From: Coleophora flavipennella
Lineage: Eukaryota; Arthropoda; Insecta; Lepidoptera; Coleophoridae
NCBI GenBank assembly: GCA_947284805.1
Contig: OX369274.1
Location: 13,136,876 to 13,200,875, forward strand
Direction: 5' to 3'
Length of the DNA: 64,000 nucleotides
The position numbers and the translations under genes were made by a program. How positions within the stretch are numbered: the first letter of the stretch is position 1; every line of letters begins with the position of its first letter. Shown piece after piece: positions 52,417 through 63,834 of the stretch. The notes under the pieces are model-generated. The model made no database searches. It saw nothing but the letters and a program-made list of their open reading frames with translations, and was not told where the DNA came from.

Positions 52417-52715
52417 AAGCGTCGGTGGCTCAACCGGTAACGACTCGGTTCATCTAACCAGAGGTACCCGGTTCAAATCTGGACGGCCAATGTACCAATG
52501 AGTTTTTCAAAAACTTACGTACATATACTTACCGATTGCTTAACGGTGAAGGAAAACATCGTGAGGAAACCTGCACACGCCTGCGAAGAAACTCGAAGGT
52601 TGTGTGTGAAGTCGACCAACCCGCACTAGGCCCGCGTGGTCGACTAAGGCCTAATCGCCCTGATTCAGGGTAGGCTCGAGCCCCTCGAAGGGGACGTATG
52701 TGAGCTGATATAATA
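52417..52715 (+). repeat. SINE-A', full length
   Basis: AGCGTCGGTGGCTCAACCGG, B box GGTTCAAATCT, GTGAAGGAAAACATCGTG, tail GAGCTGATATAATATAATA. Confidence 0.85.
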
Positions 52716-52949
52716 TAATAAATATTCAACCGCAATACAACAAGTAAAGCTAATTTTGACGAATAATTCCCGCCATACAATTTTTCTTATTTTCTACCCC
52801 CTTCACTCCTTACCACCCCTAAAATCGACATTATATACATTTACATGATAGGTACATAGTATTTACTATAAATGTCTATGGGCACATCACTAGATACGTC
52901 AAACTAGCATACGTCAAATCAGCATTCTCTCGACGGCCGCACTATAGTA

Positions 52950-53175
52950 CCCAATAATTAACACAAGACTTCTACTCGTCGTTCTGAACATTTTTCCCAA
53001 GTAAAATAATTATGTTCAAATCGCAAAAAAAGATTTTGGACCTCTTATACAAATCGATCAACTGCTTGGTCAACTTAGTGTGGAAAGTACAATTATTTTT
53101 TGCGATTTGACCGTACGTTGTTCAGGAAAATTGTTTAGATTCACGCTTTTTTGCGATTTGATCACGAGTAAAAGT
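52950..53175. repeat. P-related palindromic MITE, decayed
   Basis: GACTTCTACTCGTCGTTCTGAAC, ATCGATCAACTGCTTGGTC centre and an inverted second half. Confidence 0.5.
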
Positions 53176-53885
53176 CTTCTTCTTTTGCCGCTATGTGATA
53201 TAAAATGATTTTATAAAATCTTGTAATAAATTGCTTCTCTTAATCCTTGGGAAGTCACCGTTAATCCGACCAGGTAGGGTCATAATTTATCCGACCCCCC
53301 CTTACTTTGCAATACAGAGTACGTCACTGATGCCGACGACGGAAGACAATGACAAATGGATGCTTCATAGCTTTCCGTAATCCGACCCTGTGTGATGGAT
53401 GTCTGCTATATTGAGGTTTAGGGTAATAATCTATGTTTATTCTAAGTAACTGAACAGGTGAAAGGAATTCAAGTGTTCATTCCTACCCAAAAAACAATCA
53501 AAATTACCACTCTATTTTAACAGTCGTATAAGTGATTATACTTTCAAGAACAAAATTAGTTACATGTCAGATTCTAAATCTGCAAAATACCGGACTTGTT
53601 ATGAAAATACCTAAATAAAAGAAGGGGAATCGACTGTATTTTGATATGTAAGAAAGACTAAATGAAATGAAAATGAGATAGTGGAAACAAATATTTCATG
53701 TGCAATTTACTTCGAATGTTCTTGAGTATATTTTTACAGAAAAATTAAATTTGTATGGTAAGTCACTCTATTCTAATTAGGTACTTCCCTATTATGGCGA
53801 CTCCCTTTTAAATCGTGAAACGCGTGGCACAGACATAACGTAATAGCGGAGCACTCTGCCCCACCTAGAGGACTTAGGGCGTCTT
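53176..53885. other. Intergenic, nothing recognised
   Basis: AT-rich, no ORF over 60 codons, no element ends found. Confidence 0.5.
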
Positions 53886-53889
53886 CAGG

Positions 53890-54040
53890 CTAACACGATG
53901 GGTGCTCGCTTCACGTGTTTGTTTTAAAAAATAGAATGAGCAAACCCGTTGCTCGCGCTCGCGCCAGTAAACGTTGCTCATACTATTTTTCGAAACGACC
54001 ACGCGAGGTGAGCGCCTGCCGCGTGCACCCGCTTAAATTA
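53890..54040. repeat. Imperfect palindrome, MITE-like
   Basis: TTGTTTTAAAAAATAGAATGAGCAA is inverted as TTGCTCATACTATTTTTCGAAAC, with outer ACACGATGGGTGCTCGCTTCACG paired to CGCGAGGTGAGCGCCTGCC. Confidence 0.6.
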
Positions 54041-54229
54041 GCGGACGCACTCAGGACAAGGATTAGTCAAGTAAGTAAGCCCTCATAAATCGTGAACTAG
54101 AAGATTTTGATAACTTTTTTTAAAAGTTAAAGCAATATCAAAATATATTATATCAGTTTGCAAAAGAAATATCTTACGGTTATGGGTAAAATTTACGGTT
54201 ATACAGAGATTGACTTAAAGGAGAAAGTG

Positions 54230-54435
54230 TCAAGAATAGTGTGGCTTACCCTTCGATAACAACCCATAAACGTTTTTACTCTTCATAAAAATCGATCAAC
54301 CAATTTTGTAAATTTTAGTATGGAGGGTCCAATTTTTTTTTAGAATTGTCTATGGATTCCTTAGGGTAAGGTTGTTCAGTATGATGAGTAGAACCCCCAG
54401 TTAACGGGTCCTACACCATTTTTGTTACAGCGTGT
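54230..54435. mobile_element. P-family MITE, left end eroded
   Basis: TATGGAGGGTCCAATTTTTT and GAACCCCCAGTTAACGGGTCC to TTTTTGTTACAGCG. Confidence 0.7.
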
Positions 54436-54720
54436 TTAATAAAGTCAAACGTTACTTAGAATATATAAAGATATAACTAGCTGGATGCGTGCAGTGTTGT
54501 GCGGTTACACGTATATATAAAAAGCAACAGGTTTTATTATTTATTACGTGTTGCAGAAAATTATGAACGGTGTTTTAAACATAATTTATTATTATAATCA
54601 CTCAAAATATTACCAAGTGTTTTTTGTTAGGTAGGCAAAGAAAATTAAAAATTAATTTATCAAATAATGCAAAGTACATGTATACGAATAGTTTAAAAAA
54701 ATCGCAAGTGATATGATACA

Positions 54721-54815
54721 TCATCATCATCATCATCATATCAGCCGAAGGAAGTCCACTGCTGGACATAGGCCTCCCCCAAGGATCTCCACGACGACCG
54801 GTTCAGCGCAATGTT
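54721..54815 (-). repeat. RTE-type LINE 3' tail, very short
   Basis: (CAT)n, ATCAGCCGAAGGAAGTCCAC to ACGACGACCGGTTCAGCGC. Confidence 0.8.
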
Positions 54816-54934
54816 CTGATATGATACATACTCGAATATAATTATTCGACCGTTTAACTTATAATTATTATGTTCCTTGATCGCTATTATTAATAATATT
54901 AAGTATATTGACGTTTTTTTATTTTTTTTATTCA

Positions 54935-55250
54935 TACTTAATTGGTGAGCCTTTGGCATCATCTCTCCTGCTGGTAAGTGACGATGATGCCGAAGATGGA
55001 AGCGGGCTTACCAAGATTCCCCAACGCAATGGAGAACTGGCTATCTTATCTTTAAGCCGGAACACATCAATGTTAACACTGATATTTGGCGGCAAGCCTT
55101 AGATAAGATGGTGGTAGCTAGCCAGTAGGCGGGCTTACAAAAGGCCCTACAACCAAAAAAACCGAGTCTTACAATTTGATCCCACCGGGAATCGAACCCG
55201 CGACCTCCTGGTGTGAAGCTAATGGAATAACCATTACGCCACGGAGGCGG
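54935..55250 (-). repeat. SINE-C, full length
   Basis: Inverted tail, body and head with B box GGTTCGATTCC (inverted GGGAATCGAACCC at about 55187). Confidence 0.85.
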
Positions 55251-55454
55251 TTAAAATTTTTTTTTTTAAAGAAATTTTGATCATTTTAACGATCAGTAGG
55301 GTAATGTGGCTTAAAAAGGCCTATAAGGTTTTTACTACGCCATAAGTGTCGCCAATCTGCCTACAATTACAAATACTCTATTAAATACTTAATCTTTCAG
55401 GTTTCTGTTTCATTAATAACCAATGATATATTTTTTACTAACAAAAAGTGGATT

Positions 55455-55850
55455 TTATAGTTGATAATAGTTATTTATGATACAAGGATGGTAAAGAGGA
55501 AAATAACAAACAAGTGACATTTGTAAGCTCGAGCCCCAGGCAAGGTTTTACAAACTGATTTAAAAAAAAAAAAAAAAAAAAAATTTGAGTGCGTTCGACT
55601 GCATCTCACCTGATGGTAAGCGATGATGCATTCGAGGATGGTACACGCAAACTCAAACAATGCCTATTCACTCTTGCCTTGAAGATCCCCAAAATTATAG
55701 GAATCGGGAAACACTGACGCAGGCAAGGAGTTCCACTCCTGCGCTGTACGCATGAGTGAGTACGGAATGAGTTTTCCATTTACCTTTAACACCCATGTAT
55801 CATACAATGTTTTTCAATACAGTTTTGAGAAAACAGATAAAATAAAAGAC
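55455..55850. repeat. Dispersed repeat (as 15600-15960) split by a LINE tail
   Basis: GTTATTTATGATACAAG, GTGACATTTGTAAGCTCGAG, then the LINE fragment, then ACACCCATGTATCATAC. Confidence 0.65.
55606..55750 (-). pseudogene. LINE reverse transcriptase C-terminal fragment
   Basis: Inverted reading RTAQEWNSLPASVFPDS ending SSNAS-type then SLTIR and TGA (55608-55606), as at 1807-1950. A poly-A run on + precedes it at 55562-55583, an unusual orientation for its tail. Confidence 0.75.
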
Positions 55851-55851
55851 C

Positions 55852-56133
55852 GGCTAAGTGCGAGTCAGAACCGCACACATAGAGTTCCGTACCATCATAC
55901 TAGATGGCGCTAGTTTTTTCACGTTTAAAAAAAACACTTTTTTTGTATGGAGACTTTCACTTTTCTAATTTTTAGTGTTTATTGTTGTAGCGGCAACAGA
56001 AATACATCATGTGTGAAAATTTCAGCTATCTAGCTATCACGGTTCATGAAATACAGCCTGGTGACAGACGGACGGACAGTGGAGGCTTAGTAATAGGGTA
56101 CCGTTTTTACCCTTTAGGTAAGGAACCCTAAAA
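55852..56133 (+). repeat. Dispersed repeat, AAGTGCGAGTC to AGGAACCCTAAAA
   Basis: CCGGCTAAGTGCGAGTCAG, TAGATGGCGCTAGTTTTTTC, GCTATCACGGTTCATG, GACGGACGGACAG, GGTAAGGAACCCTAAAAA. Best copy of this family here. Confidence 0.75.
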
Positions 56134-57410
56134 AAGGAACGAAAAAGAAAAAAACAAAAAACATGGGTACCTGCAGGTTTCGGCAACCAAACATACACAC
56201 AAGTACCTATATTATATCACACATTAACTATTCGTTATTTTTTCGTATTCCCAACTAAAACAACTCAATTCAGTTTTACGAAAATTGCACGTTATTTTTG
56301 CTAGGCACACATACGCATGCGTAATTTTTTTTAAGTTACCATAAATAGATACAATAGACTTGGGATAACATTAAAACCTCCATGGAATAGATATAGGTTC
56401 TTGGTGTAATGCATAATCCTTACTCTTTATTAATGCTAAGATGAACTGAGGTGTAGTGATGTAACCTATACGTTTCATGCGTTATCGTCACAGGCCACCG
56501 GGGTATTTATTCTCCTTTCTTCAAAGAGATATAACCCAAAGAGATTCTAACCAACTAGCATTTGTAACCTTTCGGAGAACAAACCCATCTCTTTTAAAAT
56601 TCACCTTTCTTCAAAGAAATTCTGTATCTTTGGTTATTATATTTTTTATTGGCTAGAAATGTCTTGGTTGTTCCTCCGAGCTATAAATTAAAAAAAGTGT
56701 CAAATCAAAAAATTAAATAAAGTACAACTTTTTGAGCAACTGTATTGAGAGTTTTTTGGCGGAATTGGTGGTGGACGCATTTGTAGTTTTATTTTGTTGT
56801 TTTTGCATTGTTTTCTGCTGGGATTTTGTTCAAGAAGTGGTGTATTTTGGAGAAAATCGTGTAGTGCACGTGAGCAATGTGGAGAACGAGAAAATAAAAT
56901 TAAAGAGGACGTGAGAACCCAATTTGCACTGGGTGCAGTTTTATAGACGCCCTACAGCAACTGGGTTTTCCAGAATTAGGCTGCTACAAATACTGTCAAG
57001 AACTTTAGAGAAGATTTGTATAATGCACCGGCACTAGCATTACAAATCAAAAAACTAATGAAGATTAAAAATACGACAGACTAGGCTGTATGGTCATAGA
57101 TACATTTGCCTTTCCCGCGTTTTTAAAAGCCGGGAAAAAGAAAACTAAAAAAAAGCAACTGTACTCGTATTGAAAATATCTTTTTAACTTCGGAAGGTAC
57201 TCAAAAATAAATCTTAGAACAAATCTTAAACGAAATAACATTACTAGCTCTTCGACGCTGAGGAGCTTTCTACGAAAATAGCAGCGCACGGCACAGAGTA
57301 TCTAATTATTTTCCGGTGGTTCCCAATGTGGGTTTATACTGTGACCGAGCACCACGCCTTGAGTACCATTGTTCTCATCTGTGACCACAAATCGAACACA
57401 GCGCGGCTGC
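56134..57410. other. Unassigned region with one 60-codon open frame
   Basis: CTCCTTTCTTCAAAGAGAT is partly repeated 90 bp later (ACCTTTCTTCAAAGAAAT). An open frame at 56732-56914 (+) is hydrophobic and cysteine-rich but not recognised. A TATAAAT lies at about 56681. No gene can be supported. Confidence 0.3.
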
Positions 57411-57414
57411 TTTT

Positions 57415-57662
57415 TAGGGTCCGTCCGTCCATCACCAGGCTGTATTTCATGAACCATGATAGCTAGACAGTTGAAATTTTCACAAATGATGTATTTATGT
57501 TGCCGCTTTAATGAAAAATACAGAAAAAATTAAAAAGTGAAAAAATAAGGGGTCTTCATACAAAAAAAAGCATTTTTTTTCAATATTAAGAAATTAGCGC
57601 ATTCAAGTATGGTGGTACGGAACCCTATGTGTGCGGTTCTGACTCGCACTTGGCCGGTTTTT
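57415..57662 (-). repeat. Dispersed repeat, inverted
   Basis: GTCCGTCCGTCCATCACCAGG, CATGAACCATGATAGC and GACTCGCACTTGGCCGG. Confidence 0.75.
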
Positions 57663-58230
57663 AAATTTGAAATCCGGTATCTGGTGTGCATTAGGTAGGT
57701 ACATACGTGTATATAAGTGTACAAAAATCGCTATGGTCGATGATTTAAAATATTCAGTCCGTCAAATGATAAACACAATACCATACATTTCATTGAGAAA
57801 TGAAACTCGGGGAGTGCTTCGCCGAAGTCGACTGTGCTGTGCATAGGTGAAGACATTTCGAACAATTTTTAAGATAAATTTAGTTTCGTTTGAGGGGGAG
57901 GGGGGATTGAGCAAATAGTTTGAGAACCATAGAAATACCAGCGTCGTCAAGCTTCCTACGAAATAGCGTTTCCTTCCTGCTGCAGCGCCGGGCTTCAGGG
58001 TACGTTTTAGTAAAAATGTTTTAGGTGAGTGTCTATTTCCTGCTCGGGATGTTGGTTTTGAACTAGAAACGACGCGACGGTCTGTAGAGTGCAAAGTACT
58101 GGATCGACAGGGTGTTCAACAATTTTGAGGTAGGAATAAAGGTTTTAGAGTTTTAAGCTATTGCATTTAGCTTACCGACCGACAAAGAAATTCCGTAACG
58201 AAAATAAAACCTAACACCCCCCCAATCCGC
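57663..58230. other. Intergenic, nothing recognised
   Basis: A 110-codon open frame lies on the minus strand (57762-58094), but its composition and lack of motifs do not support a gene. Confidence 0.4.
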
Positions 58231-58240
58231 CTACCATGTA

Positions 58241-58447
58241 GCTCGGTCGAGCGTGATATAACGTTACCGCGTACTAAAAAAAACTTACAGTGCCATCTAT
58301 TAGTGATTTGCGGTACTAATGCTAAAAGGACTTAGTCAATTATACTGGCTCGGCCGAGCGTGACGTAACGTTACCGCGTTCTAAAAAACTTACAGTGCCA
58401 TCTATTAGCGATTTGCGGTACTAAAAGGACTTAGTCAATTTTACTGG
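58241..58447. repeat. 107-bp tandem duplication
   Basis: Units start GCTCGGTCGAGCGTGA (58241) and GCTCGGCCGAGCGTGA (58348); both hold ACTTACAGTGCCATCTATTAG. Confidence 0.85.
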
Positions 58448-58551
58448 TGTAACTTTCTTAGTGTTAAAAATTGATAAAAAATGCTATGCAATAGCTTTAC
58501 CGCGGCAGTCCCCGAGTGCCACACGTCTTTTTTAGTACAATTTTGAATTCA

Positions 58552-58855
58552 TCATCATCATCAGCTCATATTACGTCCCTACCGAGGGGCTCGAGCCTAC
58601 CCTGAATTAGGGCGATCGGGACTTAGTCTACCACGCGGGCCTAGTGCGGGTTGGTCGACTTCACACACAACCTACGAGTTTCTGTGCAGGCGTGTGAAGG
58701 TTTCCTCACGATGCTTTCCTTCACCGTAAGAGCGTCGGATAAACGTACATATGAAATCGAAATTCGAAACAATATTGTTACGTGGCTGGATTCGCACCTC
58801 GACCTCCCGGACAGGAGGTAGCGGCCCTAGTCATTACACCACCGACGCAAATTTA
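58552..58855 (-). repeat. SINE-A, full length
   Basis: (CAT)n tail, body with one deletion, CCGTAAGAGCGTCGG and a head with mutated B box. Confidence 0.85.
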
Positions 58856-58949
58856 AATTAGTCAAAAAAAAATTAAAAAAAATTTCAAGCCAATTTATAA
58901 GAGTTTTCAGAATAGTATTTTTTTTCTTTTTTTCCTATAGTTTATTGTA

Positions 58950-59230
58950 AACAACCTTTATACGTCCCAACTGCTGGGCTTCCCAAACTCGGGGAGGTTA
59001 GACCATATTCCACACACGGCACGGAAAACCACAGAAACGGCAAAAAAAAATCAAAATTTTAAACAATTTATTTCAAATAGGTGTTTACACACACTTTTAA
59101 ATAGTCAAAACAAAAAAAAAATACAATAAAAATAAAAATGCAGAGAAAAATGCAGTCTAACCCATCCAGGTAATCACCGTGCTTTAGAACAGTTACTTTG
59201 CGTCATCGACCCAACCACTAAAGTTGCATT
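58950..59230 (+). repeat. LINE-tail-like repeat (as 20325-20990)
   Basis: ACGTCCCAACTGCTGGGCTTCC, ACACGGCACGGAAAACC, CCCATCCAGGTAATCACCGTGC, CGACCCAACCAC. Confidence 0.55.
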
Positions 59231-59243
59231 GAGTTACGACCTA

Positions 59244-59455
59244 TCCTTACTAATCCTACTTATATCATAAACGCGAAGTTTGTAAGAATGTATGTTTGTT
59301 ACTCTTTCACGCAAAAACTACTAAACGGATCTAGCTGAAATTTGGTAGATAGACAGATTAGGACCTGGATTAACACATAGGCTACTTTTTGCCACGCTCG
59401 CGAGCCGCTTGCTAGAAACGTTGTCCACGCGGGTGAAGTCGCGGGAAACAGCTAG
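59244..59455 (+). mobile_element. Short Helitron (Lep1-like), complete ends
   Basis: TCCTTACTAATCC after A59243; CTAG 59452-59455 before T59456. Confidence 0.8.
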
Positions 59456-59473
59456 TATTATATTGAAAATCTG

Positions 59474-59822
59474 TGTAGCACGACGTAGGTAGGTATGGTA
59501 GTGGTAAGTAGTTAGGTGGGGGGCGTGGGTAATAACAGGGCGTGCTCACATAATAACTAGTAATCTAACAATAACTGTAGAAATACAAGACCCGAGATGG
59601 GTCTTACGGAGAGAATCACTAATTACAAGGTATTTTATTTTATTTTACAGTTTTGGTGGTGAAAATTTTGAAGGATGATAGAATTGTGGACATTGAAGCA
59701 CATGTGACACAGTTTATTTCAAAATGTGACACATGGATTGTTATGTGCTAGCACATAAGAAATAGATGAAATAGATCGAAAAAAAGGAGAACAAAATAAC
59801 AGCAACGCGTTAACGCGTTACA
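59474..59822 (-). mobile_element. LTR copy inserted in a Helitron remnant
   Basis: TGTAGCACGACG to GCGTTACA. Flanks read TCTG on the left and TGTG on the right, a possible 4-bp TSD with one change. The sequence on both sides (TATTATATTGAAAATCTG / TGTGTTTGTTTGTTCG) together resembles a Helitron 5' end. Confidence 0.65.
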
Positions 59823-59990
59823 TGTGTTTGTTTGTTCGTTTTCTCTTCACGCTTCAACACCTTAACCAATCTTGGTAAAATTTGGTATGTACGTAGCCTG
59901 TGTTATGGAGAAAGACAAAGGCTACTTTTTATCCGGTAGAAAACCTAAGAACCTAAGAATGAAAAAAATATACTCTTATTGTTGATGATG
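59823..59990 (+). repeat. Helitron fragment
   Basis: GTGTTTGTTTGTTCG, CACGCTTCAACACCTTAACC and AGGCTACTTTTTATCCGG. Confidence 0.65.
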
Positions 59991-60024
59991 TTCCTTAAAT
60001 TCAAAAGCTATTAAAACACGATTG

Positions 60025-60300
60025 ACTTGATAGAAAAAAATCCCAAAGATAGGTCTACACCTTTACTTTCAACCCTAGTTATGACTTATGTTTTGAAGTA
60101 TATATTAAAAAAAAACATATTTGTTATGATACAACAACAAGTGAGTAATGTTATTATTTTTTATACTTTCACTGTAGTTTTTGATTGAAACGAAAAACCC
60201 ATTGAAAAAGTGAAAAAGTGTGGTTATTTACTTTATCCTTTACACGTATAGGAAAAGACAGAGACAACTGTTCCAATAAATACCTTGCCTTAAGACAAAA
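60025..60300 (+). repeat. Dispersed repeat Z, copy 2
   Basis: Same order as 14985-15262 with about 10 indels. Confidence 0.65.
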
Positions 60301-60995
60301 CAGGCAGGTAGTGAATTTTTCCACGCAGACAGTTTTTTCTCAGTTTTATCTACGTAACTGTGTAAACGATCCCTAATGTTTCTCGCATCCTGTATGTTAT
60401 TCGATTCAATGCACTTGTATCGATGTGTCCCCTATCCCTGTGAATGGGGAAATGCTTTTAGAATGTATACGTAGCTAGGGAGACGTATTTTACCTATGTA
60501 GCTATTTGTGCGACCATTACGTGCTAGCACAGATTTGAACAGAAGGATCCGCCCGTCTCCATATTTTAGTCAGATTTTTTTCATAAATGCAAAAAGTAGC
60601 GCCATCTGACATAACTCGTACGAACTAGCGTGGGCGAGAGTTCACTGACGTGCCGAGTTAAAAGAACCTTGATAGAATTGTCGCTTTGAAAATTCGTTTT
60701 TTTTAATTTGTTTACAAGAAAAAATACAATGTAAGGTTACTTATCGATGATACGACATCCCATGTTTCTTTTTAGCCTTTCTTTTATTATATTTACGGCC
60801 TCTTACAACACAATAAGGCATTTTTATATGGAATATTTTTCCACCGCACTGAACAATGTCCCGCAGACGACTGAGTCGCGAGTGTGCGAAACTTTCGATT
60901 TTCGCACCAATTCGCTGGGCCCATTAGTCGCGCGCGTTGGCCGGGTCCTTACGCCAGTAATATATAAGTCATTGCGTGCTAGCGAAGGTAACTCT
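60301..60995. other. Unassigned region with one 87-codon open frame
   Basis: Open frame 60747-61010 (+) is not recognised and runs into the LTR at 60996. The stretch 60860-60960 is GC-richer than its surroundings. Confidence 0.25.
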
Positions 60996-61369
60996 TGTAG
61001 CATGACTTAGGTAGTATGTGGTAGATAGTGGGCGTGGGTTTGAAATGAAGATGCGTGCTTCCAGATGAAATTAATTTAATTTGTGAAATAAAGACCTAGA
61101 ATTAGAACACATTAAATTTATATCACAATTAACAAAAACATAATTTTACCTTACCCGAGATGGGTCTTTACGAAGGCAGCAGATTAGTAAATAATTATTT
61201 ATAAGGAAATTTGAATGATGGATGTATCGAGATGAAATGTTGGACGATAGAATTTATGGTTTTTGAATGATGTTTTCAGATAGATGAAAAGGCATGTGTA
61301 GAAAAGAAATAGATGGAATGAAAAGAAGATCGGATGAAAGAAGAATTAATAACAGCGCACCGCGCTACA
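60996..61369 (-). mobile_element. Solo LTR, complete, 4-bp TSD
   Basis: Ends TGTAGC and GCTACA (perfect inverted hexamers); CTCT direct repeats at 60992-60995 and 61370-61373. Length 374 bp. No nested insertions, so it is the reference copy of the family here. Confidence 0.85.
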
Positions 61370-61489
61370 CTCTTTTTAGGTAAACTTATGGGAATGTCGA
61401 AGTAAACAGGTCACTTTTAGCGGTGCATAGTGTAATGTGTACTTACCTACCAATGATTTGTATCTTCTTTTTGTTTCTCAAATAACTTG

Positions 61490-61750
61490 TTCACTTTATT
61501 TTCAATCGACTTCCAAAAAAGGTGCTCAACTTGACTGAACGTTTTTTTTTCATGTATTATTGTTATGCGATATCTTCGTAGATTGTAAAGCGATGTTCAT
61601 GGTTATTTTTTTTAATCATTAGGATATGTTTTTAGGTAAGTTCCATTTAAATTTTATAATAAATTGGTTTAGTACTTTTTTTAGAAAATTCCCAAAAAAA
61701 AACCGGCCCAGTGCCAGTCGGACTCGCACAAAGTAGGGTTCCGTAGTATT
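61490..61750. repeat. Half copies of two common repeats
   Basis: TCAATCGACTTCCAAAAAAGG to GGTAAGTTCC is an ACCGACTTCAAA MITE half; ACCGGCCCAGTGCCAGTCGG...GGGTTCCGTAG is the start of the AAGTGCGAGTC repeat. Confidence 0.55.
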
Positions 61751-61980
61751 TTCAAAAAATAAATCTTTCTTTTCTATCAGTTGGTAATAGAACGATTTGA
61801 ACAGAAACTCTATGGAGCTTTTTACAAATCCAACTGCACATCCTAAGTTGGTCGACTATTACTTAGCCGAGATAGTTTTCTCTTGAATTGATTGTATGTC
61901 CTACTTCACTCAACAGCAAAGAAAACGGGTTGGTAACAAAATTGAATGAGCTTAAAGTGGCATAAGTTTCTCTGACCGAA

Positions 61981-62215
61981 ATCAATTGTAAGACTCGGTT
62001 TGGTTGGTGGTAGGGCATTTTCTAAGCCCGCCTGGCTAGCTACCACCATCTTATCTCAGTCTTGCCGCCAAATATCAATGTTGATATCATAGCCAGTTCT
62101 CCGTTGCGTTGGGGAATCTTGGTAAGCCCGCTTCCATCTTCGGCAACATCGTTACTTACCACCAGGTGAGATGTTGTCAAGGGTTTACCAATTGTGAATA
62201 AAAAAAATTAAAAAA
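61981..62215 (+). repeat. SINE-C, head missing, nested in the Tc1-like element
   Basis: AATTGTAAGACTCGGTTTGG to CCAATTGTGAATAAAAAAA; AAATC occurs on both sides. Confidence 0.8.
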
Positions 62216-62449
62216 AAATAATTAAATCGGTTGTTGGAGACTTGAGTGGGTATTTGGTATAACCGACTGAAATAGGGCTTAGGGGCTTTAGAAGTATAAA
62301 AATAAAAATAAGTCAGAAAAGTTCAAGATTATAAAGTTTATTTTGAATAAAAGTAGGTTAATTCAAAATGAAAATTTTTCACTCGATTTCGAAAAATGGG
62401 CTCGGTGTCAAATGTGCAATTTTCAAATATTCCAGTATTTTGTATTACC

Positions 62450-63348
62450 ATTACGAGATATTCAAACAGCTGTTACACTGTTTGGCATGCTTTCCATCAG
62501 ATTTTGAACCAAAGCTGAGGAATATTTTCCCATTCCTCTATCAGTGCTTCTCTCAGTTCACGAAGCGTGATTGGAGGGGAATTTCGCTGGCGTACACGTC
62601 GTCCCAGTTCATTCCAGACATGTTCGATGGGGTTCTAATCTGGGCTGCGTGCTGGCCACTCCATGCCTGTGATAGCGACATCATCAAGGTAGTCAAACAC
62701 TATCAGAGCTGTATGGGGACGAGCGTAATATTGCGTAAAGATAGCGTTCTCCATCCATGTTTTAAAATGGACCAACATACTCATTTAAGATTTAATTCAC
62801 GTATCTTTTTCCAAGGTCCATTTTCAATCACCATTAGCTCGCTGCTGCTATCGGAAGAAATTCCAGCATACACGTGAATGGAGCTTCCACCGTATGACAC
62901 TTTCTCTTCAATGCTAGCTTGGTTATATCGCTCTCCTGGTCTTCTGTAGACACTTTGCCTCCCATCGTGCTTGTATAGCATGAATCTCGACTCGTCCGAA
63001 AACATAACTGTTGACCAGTCATCGAGAGTCCAATTTAATGTGACCTCTAGCGTAACTCAGCCTTGAATTTGGATGCTGCCTTTCGAGCTTTGGACCATTG
63101 GTGGGTCTAAATGACTTCAAGTTTGCTTTAGCAAGATGCCACCTCACTGTACACGTGATCGGATTGCTGCCTCCAGCACGTATAAGGTGATTTTTGACTT
63201 TAACAACCGTTTGAAAACGATTTCTCATTTTCTGCGCTGTCGTGCACCTTGTTCGGCCTGGTCCTGGTCTGCGAACATTGGATCCATCTTCAAATTGCTG
63301 GAGCTCTCTTTGGAGATCTCTGGTACACTCTTCAGGGGTTAGTGACAT
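62450..63348 (-). pseudogene. Tc1-like transposase relic (DD34E type)
   Basis: On the minus strand from 63348: MSLTPEECTRDL, then a GRTRCTTAQKMRNRF segment, WHLAKANLKSFRPTNGPKL, a frameshift, FSDESRFMLY (first catalytic D), RRPGERYNQASIEEKV, GSSIHVYAGIS, later YYARPHTALIV, ARSPD-stop-NPIEHVW (catalytic E) and LREALIEEW. The N-terminal helix-turn-helix is shortened, the second catalytic D (usual HDNARPH) is replaced, and at least one frameshift and several stops are present. It is inactive. Confidence 0.85.
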
Positions 63349-63649
63349 GTTTTTAACTGAATTTGATCAGAATAATGAATTTCTGTACAAGAAATGCCCT
63401 ATTTATATGACAGAACAGAAACAAAAGTAAAACAAATGGTTAAAAATTTGATGTGCAAATTTTGAAAATCGTCTTTATTTTTTATTTATGGTGTTTAATA
63501 CAATCACCAAAAAGAAATGAAAAGGTTTTACCTTTATTTATTATTACTAAAATAAACTTTAATTTAGTTTTTATTTTGAAAGGATTGCTCAAATAAATTA
63601 AAAGATATTGCATTTTTATAACCAACCCGTTTCTTTGCGATCCAGTGTA

Positions 63650-63834
63650 TTTACATTGGTTTTCAGATGTCCTAAAACAGTGGTTTAGCTGGTGGGGGTT
63701 GGCGGAGAAGGGGGACGACACTTGACTCTAACAAAAATGATTTCGCAAACCGATCGAAATATTGCTGTAGCGAATCGTCAATAATTTTGAAAGATCTATT
63801 CAACGATACCCCACATGATAGGGTACTTCAACGA
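63650..63834. other. Intergenic, nothing recognised
   Basis: AT-rich; no element ends or ORF. Confidence 0.4.

Larger units (their letters stand above)
61902..63649 (-). mobile_element. Tc1-like DNA transposon, decayed, with nested SINE-C
   Basis: The right end reads (minus) TACACTGGATCGCAAAG then AAACGGGTTGG; the left end (plus) has CACT then GCAAAGAAAACGGGTTGG at 61907-61934. These are terminal inverted repeats next to TA, as in Tc1/mariner elements. The transposase relic lies at 62450-63348. A SINE-C (61981-62215) is inserted near the left end. Confidence 0.85.

Noticed and set aside
57762..58094. 110-codon open frame (-)
   Set aside because: No motif, no splice or start context, composition like the surroundings.
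62368..62877. Longest open frame of the window (169 codons, +)
   Set aside because: It is antisense to the Tc1-like transposase relic.
63136..63430. Open frames on + at the right end
   Set aside because: Antisense shadows of the transposase.
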